Below, in pieces: positions 59,290 to 64,000 of a stretch of DNA of 64,000 nucleotides (within the stretch, counting starts at the first letter, position 1; each line of letters begins with the position of its first letter). Both the position numbers and the translations under genes were made by a program. The stretch covers positions 32,143 to 96,142 of the forward strand of contig NZ_OEZH01000152.1 in the NCBI RefSeq assembly GCF_900243075.1, given 5' to 3'. The notes under the pieces are model-generated. The model saw only the letters and a program-made list of their open reading frames with translations. It did not search any database and was not told the origin of the DNA. Source of the DNA: Clostridioides difficile (GTDB lineage Bacteria > Bacillota > Clostridia > Peptostreptococcales > Peptostreptococcaceae).

Positions 59290-59643
59290 TAGCGTTATTT
59301 TGTCTTAAAACCAACGTCTTATCGACATTTAAAATTTATATTTTAAATTTTTTTAAATTATATTTTTAATTACTACATATAAAATTTTTTTATATTATTT
59401 TTCAACATTCAAACCATTGAAACTTATTGTCTTTTTTGAATTTTTAGAAATATCTCACACTATTTCATCCAACTTTTATAAATCATTACTCTATATCGAT
59501 TTTTGTCACCTTATTTTTAACCTAATTTTTTATATTTAGTTAGAAATAAATTAATATTTTCTAAGATTGATAAAATTTACACTTATCTCTAATATTTTTA
59601 TTTTAATATCAATTCATTAATCTTAAATAGATAATATCATCAG
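59290..59643. other. gene-free AT-rich spacer between the V-ATPase promoter and the Nif11 gene
   Basis: About 350 bases, very AT-rich, with no open frame and no clear hairpin with a T-run. I see no terminator for the Nif11 gene here, so its transcript may run into this spacer. Confidence 0.4.
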
Positions 59644-59925
59644 TTACTCTAATACATTCGACAACATTATAAAAAAATCCTCGTACCAATCACTCCAATC
59701 TTCAATAGGATATGCTGCGCCTCCGTTTACACTTTTCAATAGATTTGAGGTATATTCTTCTCCTATAGAAAAAAGCTCCCCTACTGTTATATCATAACCT
59801 CTAGATGTAACAACCTTACAAAATGAATCCATAACATCACGTTGTTCTCTTGTTTTTATAAGTTCTTTTCTAAATTTATCATCTTTCTTAGCTTCCTCTA
59901 AAATCTTAATCAGCTTTTCATTCAT
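59644..59925 (-). CDS. orphan Nif11-type leader peptide with a double-glycine site (RiPP precursor-like)
   Basis: A 93-residue protein. Residues 1 to about 68 resemble Nif11-type leaders (KLIKILEEAKKDDKFRKELI; FCKVVTSRGYDITVGELFS). A double-glycine SVNGG is near residue 69, followed by a 24-residue tail AAYPIEDWSDWYEDFFIMLS and NVLE, rich in aromatic and acidic residues and free of cysteine. Nif11 leaders are normally cut after GG by a peptidase-transporter and modified. No modifying enzyme or such transporter lies in the window. The start at 59925 is fixed by AAAGGAG; an upstream frame to 59970 has no signal. A terminator for the L,D-transpeptidase gene lies just upstream, so expression may depend on readthrough or a promoter within 30 bases. 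Family call from recognition; function unknown. Confidence 0.75.
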   Translation of the reverse strand: MNEKLIKILEEAKKDDKFRKELIKTREQRDVMDSFCKVVTSRGYDITVGELFSIGEEYTSNLLKSVNGGAAYPIEDWSDWYEDFFIMLSNVLE

Positions 59926-59955
59926 TATAATTTCTCCTTTTAAATAATCTATATA

Positions 59956-59993
59956 TAAAAAGGAAGCCATCTTAAATAAACTAAGATGACTTC
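59956..59993 (-). terminator. terminator of the L,D-transpeptidase gene, directly before the Nif11 gene
   Basis: GAAGCCATCTT (59963-59973) pairs with AAGATGACTTC (59983-59993) with one mismatch. On the complement strand CCTTTTTATATA follows. It ends 31 bases before the Nif11 start. Confidence 0.85.
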
Positions 59994-60010
59994 ACTTAAC
60001 AGTACATTTA

Positions 60011-61420
60011 CTAATATAAAATAACTGGTGTCCCTGGTTCTATATTTTCATATATCTTCTTTGCTTTAGAAAAAGGTGTATTTACACATCCATGTGAACC
60101 TGAAGACCTATATATACCTCCACCAAAAGAATTTCTCCAAGTAGCATCATGAATTCCTATATTTCCATTAAACGGAAGCCAATAACTTACAGGTGAACTG
60201 TAACCTTGACCAGTTAATGAAACATTTCTAGCCTTATAATTAAGAGGGTATACGCCTGATGGTGTAGCAAATCCTCTAGCTAAATCACCTGTTACAACAT
60301 CTGTTGATACAAGCATTTCTCCATTTTTAAAGAACCACATATGTTGGTCAGAAAGACTAATCTCTACATATGTATTCCCAATATCATCTTTATTACGAGA
60401 CACAGCTTTTTGTATATAGATAGGTTCTCTTGTAACATTTTTTCCAGCTTTTACAACATCAACTAATGCTTCAGCTTCTTTCTTTTTATCTATCAACCAT
60501 CCATAAATACCACCTGAAATAGTAATCTCTCTACCAGTTGCAGTTTTAAATGGTCTTGAATCTCCAAAAGTACTATATTTTTTACTTAAGCCTCTCGTAT
60601 ATTCTACCATAGCATCATTATCGAAAGTTATGTCATAATTCTTTTCTGAGTCTACTTTTAACCATTTATTAATCTCAGAACCATCTAAAGTTTCCTTACG
60701 GTCACTAAAATCATATGTAACAACTACACCGACATACTTATCCAGTGTCTTAATAGCTTTTTTTAACTTTTCTGAGTCCTTTGTATTGTTTGGTGCTTCA
60801 TATATTTTACTTTCATCTAAAGAAATGGAAGTGTTCCCAGAGTTAATTGATTTTTGTACTAACTTATAAAAATCATCTTTTTTCACTTTGTTTCCAAGTA
60901 CCTCTGATACTATGACATAAGCGTTTTTAGCACTATCATACTTAGGATAAGCACTCTTAGGTTCTACAACATTTTTACTATCAAAGCAAGATAGAGCATT
61001 AAATCTTTTTTCTAATAAATCTTTATCATATGAAAGAGTTACCATATTGTTATACTCTTTAGATTTAAATATACCACCAATCCATCCAAAAGCACTCTGG
61101 GTATCTTTTATCTTTTGAACTTTACCATCTGGCGTAAACTTTAAATTTATATCTTTTGCTTTTATTTGTTCTTTCTTATTGTTTCTTTCCTCTAAGTTTA
61201 AAGTATAAGAATTGGTACTAGATGTTAACAAATCATTTACTTGTTCAACTGTTTTTCCTGAGACTTTTACTCCATTAATAGTCGTTCCAAAGTAAAAATG
61301 ACTTCTAAAAAAGATTGCCATTCCTATATAAGCTACAACCAAAACACCTACTACTATAGCTATCTTAACTTTTAGATTTTTTTGTGCATTTTCTTGTTTT
61401 ACCTCTTTTCCATCAATCAT
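60011..61420 (-). CDS. L,D-transpeptidase (YkuD type) with peptidoglycan-binding region
   Basis: A 469-residue, membrane-anchored protein: one N-terminal helix (about residues 19-40), a long extracellular part with two PG_binding_4-like repeats (about 50-330), and a C-terminal YkuD domain (about 345-469). The catalytic motif IGIHDAT...SHGCVN holds the active cysteine and histidine. It makes 3-3 cross-links in peptidoglycan, common in C. difficile, and resists many beta-lactams. The start at 61420 (MIDGKEVKQE) has AGGAAGGA upstream; an earlier frame to 61480 has no signal. It appears monocistronic. Confidence 0.93.
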   Translation of the reverse strand: MIDGKEVKQENAQKNLKVKIAIVVGVLVVAYIGMAIFFRSHFYFGTTINGVKVSGKTVEQVNDLLTSSTNSYTLNLEERNNKKEQIKAKDINLKFTPDGKVQKIKDTQSAFGWIGGIFKSKEYNNMVTLSYDKDLLEKRFNALSCFDSKNVVEPKSAYPKYDSAKNAYVIVSEVLGNKVKKDDFYKLVQKSINSGNTSISLDESKIYEAPNNTKDSEKLKKAIKTLDKYVGVVVTYDFSDRKETLDGSEINKWLKVDSEKNYDITFDNDAMVEYTRGLSKKYSTFGDSRPFKTATGREITISGGIYGWLIDKKKEAEALVDVVKAGKNVTREPIYIQKAVSRNKDDIGNTYVEISLSDQHMWFFKNGEMLVSTDVVTGDLARGFATPSGVYPLNYKARNVSLTGQGYSSPVSYWLPFNGNIGIHDATWRNSFGGGIYRSSGSHGCVNTPFSKAKKIYENIEPGTPVILY

Positions 61421-61793
61421 AATTAAATCCTTCCTTACATTGTAATTACCTATGTACTGTTTGGTTTTAAACAAAACCATAATTGTCTTATTTTATATAC
61501 CCAAATTATTGTATTATTATTTATATTTTTAAATATAGAGTTATTTCCATGATACCATTTTATCTTTCAGACAAAATGATTATTATAAATCACTCCTTTC
61601 AAAATCCCTTAAACACAATCTCTGCTATATTAATATATTACCATACTTTTAATACTCGTGGGAGTATCTATATATTTTTGTAAGATTAAACTATTTTTTT
61701 TAAAAAAAGAAACTTATCCTTTGTTAATTTCTTTATCTTAACTTATTTTTTTAACATTGAATTTCAGCTTAACATAACGTTGTTATATACATT
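61421..61793. promoter_or_regulatory. gene-free region upstream of the L,D-transpeptidase with two perfect inverted repeats
   Basis: TGGTTTTAAACAAAACCA at 61462-61479 is a 7+4+7 inverted repeat, 42 bases before the L,D-transpeptidase start, where an operator would overlap the promoter. ATACTC-GTGG-GAGTAT at 61652-61667 is a second perfect repeat. No clear -10/-35 pair and no open frame are seen. Confidence 0.4.
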
Positions 61794-62456
61794 CTATTTA
61801 ATTATTTTAGTTTCTATATCTTTTCCATCTGCATATTCTTCAAGTAATTCCTTAGCATATTCAAAATATTCTTCAATATCCGATTCTTGACTAAAAGAAA
61901 ATATACAAATTAATATCTCATTTGCATCTTCTGTTATCATTGCTCTCTCAGAATCACTAGTTGGACTACCAAATTTACCCACTGAATCAGACAATATAGG
62001 CAAATTTTCTATATTTATTAATTCTTTTCCAATACCTTTATACTGCTCCCCTTCATCTCCTACAGTAAAACATACTGGTGAATGTAATTTACTTACATTA
62101 TATGTACCTATTGGATATAATGATTTTATTGATATTAGATTATTTATTTCTACTATATTATTTATTGTGTAAAGACCCTTACCTTGAATAATTCTTCTAA
62201 CCAATGCTTCTGAAGATGTTCTATATCTACTTGGATTTTTGCCAAGTTCTTTATAAGCATTTCTTGCATCTTTAATTTTATCTAGTTTTGTAATATCTTC
62301 AACTTTTAGACTTTGATTTAAAGTATCACAAAACTCATTTATCTTATTAATTAATTTTTCTGAACTCTTATTTACTACTACTTTTGCTTGAATACAGCCT
62401 AACTTAGCATTAGGCCATCTCTCCTTAAGTTTTTTATCAATACTTATATCTATCAT
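61794..62456 (-). CDS. B3/B4 tRNA-binding-domain protein
   Basis: A 220-residue protein that resembles the B3/B4 domain of phenylalanyl-tRNA synthetase beta chain standing alone. Visible features are DARNAYKELGKNPSRYRTSSEALVRR-type segment near residue 85 and LVRRIIQGKGLYTINNIVE. Such free-standing proteins may edit mischarged tRNA or bind tRNA; the role is not settled. The start at 62456 (MIDISIDKK) has GGGAG 10 bases upstream; the ATG at 62477 overlaps it. No operon partner. Confidence 0.82.
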   Translation of the reverse strand: MIDISIDKKLKERWPNAKLGCIQAKVVVNKSSEKLINKINEFCDTLNQSLKVEDITKLDKIKDARNAYKELGKNPSRYRTSSEALVRRIIQGKGLYTINNIVEINNLISIKSLYPIGTYNVSKLHSPVCFTVGDEGEQYKGIGKELINIENLPILSDSVGKFGSPTSDSERAMITEDANEILICIFSFSQESDIEEYFEYAKELLEEYADGKDIETKIIK

Positions 62457-62629
62457 ACTTAAACAACTCCCATACACTAAATTTTTATTAAAGTTTTTAT
62501 CATCTATACATTATAGTACTATTTTTTTATTAATAACATGTTTATCGGCAAAATAATTTATTTTTAATATAATTTTTATAAAATACAATTATTTTTACTT
62601 TATACATAGACAATATATAACCAAAATTT

Positions 62630-62688
62630 AAAAACACTAATTATCTAGCAGTAATTTATTAAACTAAAGCCTCCATAATAGTGTTTTA
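62630..62688 (-). terminator. terminator of the GGDEF-EAL gene
   Basis: AAAACACTA near 62630 pairs with TAGTGTTTT ending at 62688, with inner TTAT/ATAA pairing. On the complement strand TTTTTAAATTTT follows. The loop is long (about 30 bases). Confidence 0.65.
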
Positions 62689-62703
62689 TATAAAAATTAA
62701 ATT

Positions 62704-64000
62704 TTATTTTTGAAGTAAATCTACAAAATTTTTAGCTGGCATTGGTCTTGCAAAATAAAACCCTTGAACTAAATCACATCCAAATTGCTTCATTAACTCA
62801 GCTTGCTCTTTATTCTCAACACCTTCTATAATTACAATTAAATCTAATGATTTTGCTAGAGATACTATTGATTTTGCTATATTACGGCTTCTCTCATCAT
62901 TTTCAATACCATCAAGAAATGACTTATCTAGTTTCAATATATCAATTGGCATATCTCTCAAACAACTAATAGAAGAATATCCTGTACCAAAATCATCCAT
63001 AGAAATAGAAAAACCATACTTTCTTAACTCATTTAAAACATTCTTTAAAATATTTAGCTCATTCATAGCCACAGTTTCTGTTATCTCTAGCTCAATTAAA
63101 TCTGGATTTATATTATACATTTTTATAGTGTTATTGATAAACTTTACAATATTTGGTTGGTACAACTCAACTCTAGATAAATTTACTGAAACTGGAACTA
63201 TCTTTTTACCTTGCTTTTTCCACTCAGATAAATCAATACAGACTCTTTCAAATACAAATCTTCCAATTTTTAAAATCAACTGACTTTTCTCCGCTATTGG
63301 GATAAATACTGCTGGACTTATAAATTTATGTGTTGGATGATTCCATCTTATTAGTGCCTCACTGCCTACCATTTCACCATTTACAAGCGAAAATTTAGGT
63401 TGATAGTACACTTCAAACTGATTTTTTACCAGTGCTGTTTTTATATCATCTAAAATCATCGACTCTTCACTAAGCTTATTCCTAACATCCTCATTATAAA
63501 TAGCATAATTTATATTTTTACCTTTAGCAACAGACCTAGCCATATTTGCTTTATTTACAGCCTTTTGAATATCTACTTCACCTTCTTCAACAAAGTAAAT
63601 ACCCACACACAAAGAAATTTCAAAGACTATATTCAAATTACTTTCAATATTATCTCGTATACTATCAAGTTTTCTTATAATTTTATTTCTTCCATTTTCA
63701 TAATCACAGAAGATTGCAAAATAATCACTTGAAAGTCGTGCATATACTTCACCCTCTGTTAATTCTTTTTTTAAAGCTTTTGCTATTGTAATTAATAAAT
63801 TGTCACCAAATTCATATCCAAAGGTATCATTAATCATCTTAAAATTATCAATATCAAAATATACTATAATGTAATTTAAAGATGGTCTATTTAAAAGATA
63901 TTTACTACACTCTCTATAAAATTTATTTTGATTTCCTATATGGGTAACCTTATCTTCATAAGCCAAACTTAATATTTCTTTTTCATTGGATTTTTTTATG
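62704..64000 (-). CDS. c-di-GMP phosphodiesterase with degenerate GGDEF and intact EAL, N-terminus outside the window
   Basis: The frame is open from the window edge to the stop at 62704, so the start and any sensor domain are missing. The visible part begins KEILSLAYEDKVTHIGNQNKFYRE, the normal start of a GGDEF domain, in which GGDEF is replaced by SSDYF. The EAL domain (last 250 residues) keeps SEALIRW, VSVNLSRVEL, LEITET, DDFGTGYSS, LKLDKSF, EGVEN and VQGFYFARP, so hydrolysis of c-di-GMP is expected. It is the third c-di-GMP gene in the window. A TTG at 63966 is only an artefactual start. Confidence 0.9.
   Translation of the reverse strand, partial: IKKSNEKEILSLAYEDKVTHIGNQNKFYRECSKYLLNRPSLNYIIVYFDIDNFKMINDTFGYEFGDNLLITIAKALKKELTEGEVYARLSSDYFAIFCDYENGRNKIIRKLDSIRDNIESNLNIVFEISLCVGIYFVEEGEVDIQKAVNKANMARSVAKGKNINYAIYNEDVRNKLSEESMILDDIKTALVKNQFEVYYQPKFSLVNGEMVGSEALIRWNHPTHKFISPAVFIPIAEKSQLILKIGRFVFERVCIDLSEWKKQGKKIVPVSVNLSRVELYQPNIVKFINNTIKMYNINPDLIELEITETVAMNELNILKNVLNELRKYGFSISMDDFGTGYSSISCLRDMPIDILKLDKSFLDGIENDERSRNIAKSIVSLAKSLDLIVIIEGVENKEQAELMKQFGCDLVQGFYFARPMPAKNFVDLLQK

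Overview
The window reads as chromosome of a low-GC, spore-forming anaerobe of the Clostridia, most probably Clostridioides difficile. This rests on the very AT-rich sequence, strong AGGAGG ribosome binding sites, rho-independent terminators at most operon ends, and gene families in an arrangement I associate with that species: a dlt operon, a V-type ATPase next to an L,D-transpeptidase, and sigma-54 activators next to catabolic operons. The species call is from recognition, not from a search. I see no rRNA, tRNA, CRISPR array or prophage. The only mobile element is a decayed IS200/IS605 copy at the left edge.

Layout, left to right. 0-0.6 kb: start of tnpB and a tnpA with two nonsense codons. 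1-4 kb: a fused 2-aminoethylphosphonate (2-AEP) degradation enzyme and its DeoR-family regulator. 4.2-8.5 kb: dltD-dltX-dltA-dltB-dltC, including a 48-residue DltX overlapping the end of dltD. 8.7-12.6 kb: an oxidoreductase, then a CNNM/CBS membrane protein, a HAD hydrolase and a small membrane protein. 13-19.7 kb: a peptidase / two membrane proteins / acyl-amino-acid deacylase operon with a -24/-12 promoter, plus a sigma-54 activator. 20-24.3 kb: tldD-tldE, a ferritin-like protein and an alpha/beta hydrolase. 24.6-29.2 kb: a second sigma-54 activator, a -24/-12 promoter, kdgT and a split UxaA-type enzyme. 29.6-31.9 kb: a c-di-GMP phosphodiesterase. 32-37.2 kb: a Fur-controlled ferric-siderophore uptake operon ending in a MATE exporter. 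38-43 kb: a chitobiose-type PTS operon with a GntR regulator. 43-46.2 kb: a second MATE exporter and a diguanylate cyclase. 46.3-50.2 kb: a 2-AEP ABC transporter whose permease gene carries an in-frame stop. 50.4-59 kb: the nine-gene V-ATPase operon. 59.6-64 kb: an orphan Nif11-type leader peptide, an L,D-transpeptidase, a B3/4-domain protein and a second GGDEF-EAL protein running off the window.

How the parts connect. The 2-AEP enzyme (1-3 kb) and the 2-AEP transporter (46-50 kb) are 43 kb apart, but both are preceded by the same unusual DNA signature: direct repeats of GTTTTTANTT with an exact 10-bp period. Because a DeoR-family gene lies beside the enzyme gene, I infer one small phosphonate regulon. 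Each sigma-54 activator sits next to an operon with a close match to the -24/-12 promoter, so each pair looks like a self-contained catabolic switch. Iron uptake has a Fur box at the fhuD promoter and a second one inside the loop of a terminator-like hairpin between fhuD and fhuBGC. The V-ATPase proteolipid keeps the Na+-ligand residues known from Enterococcus hirae, which suggests a sodium pump.

The best candidates for something undescribed are the 10-bp-phased phosphonate operators, the orphan Nif11 precursor next to the L,D-transpeptidase, the Fur box embedded in an intra-operon terminator, and the long inverted repeat in the leader of the diguanylate cyclase.
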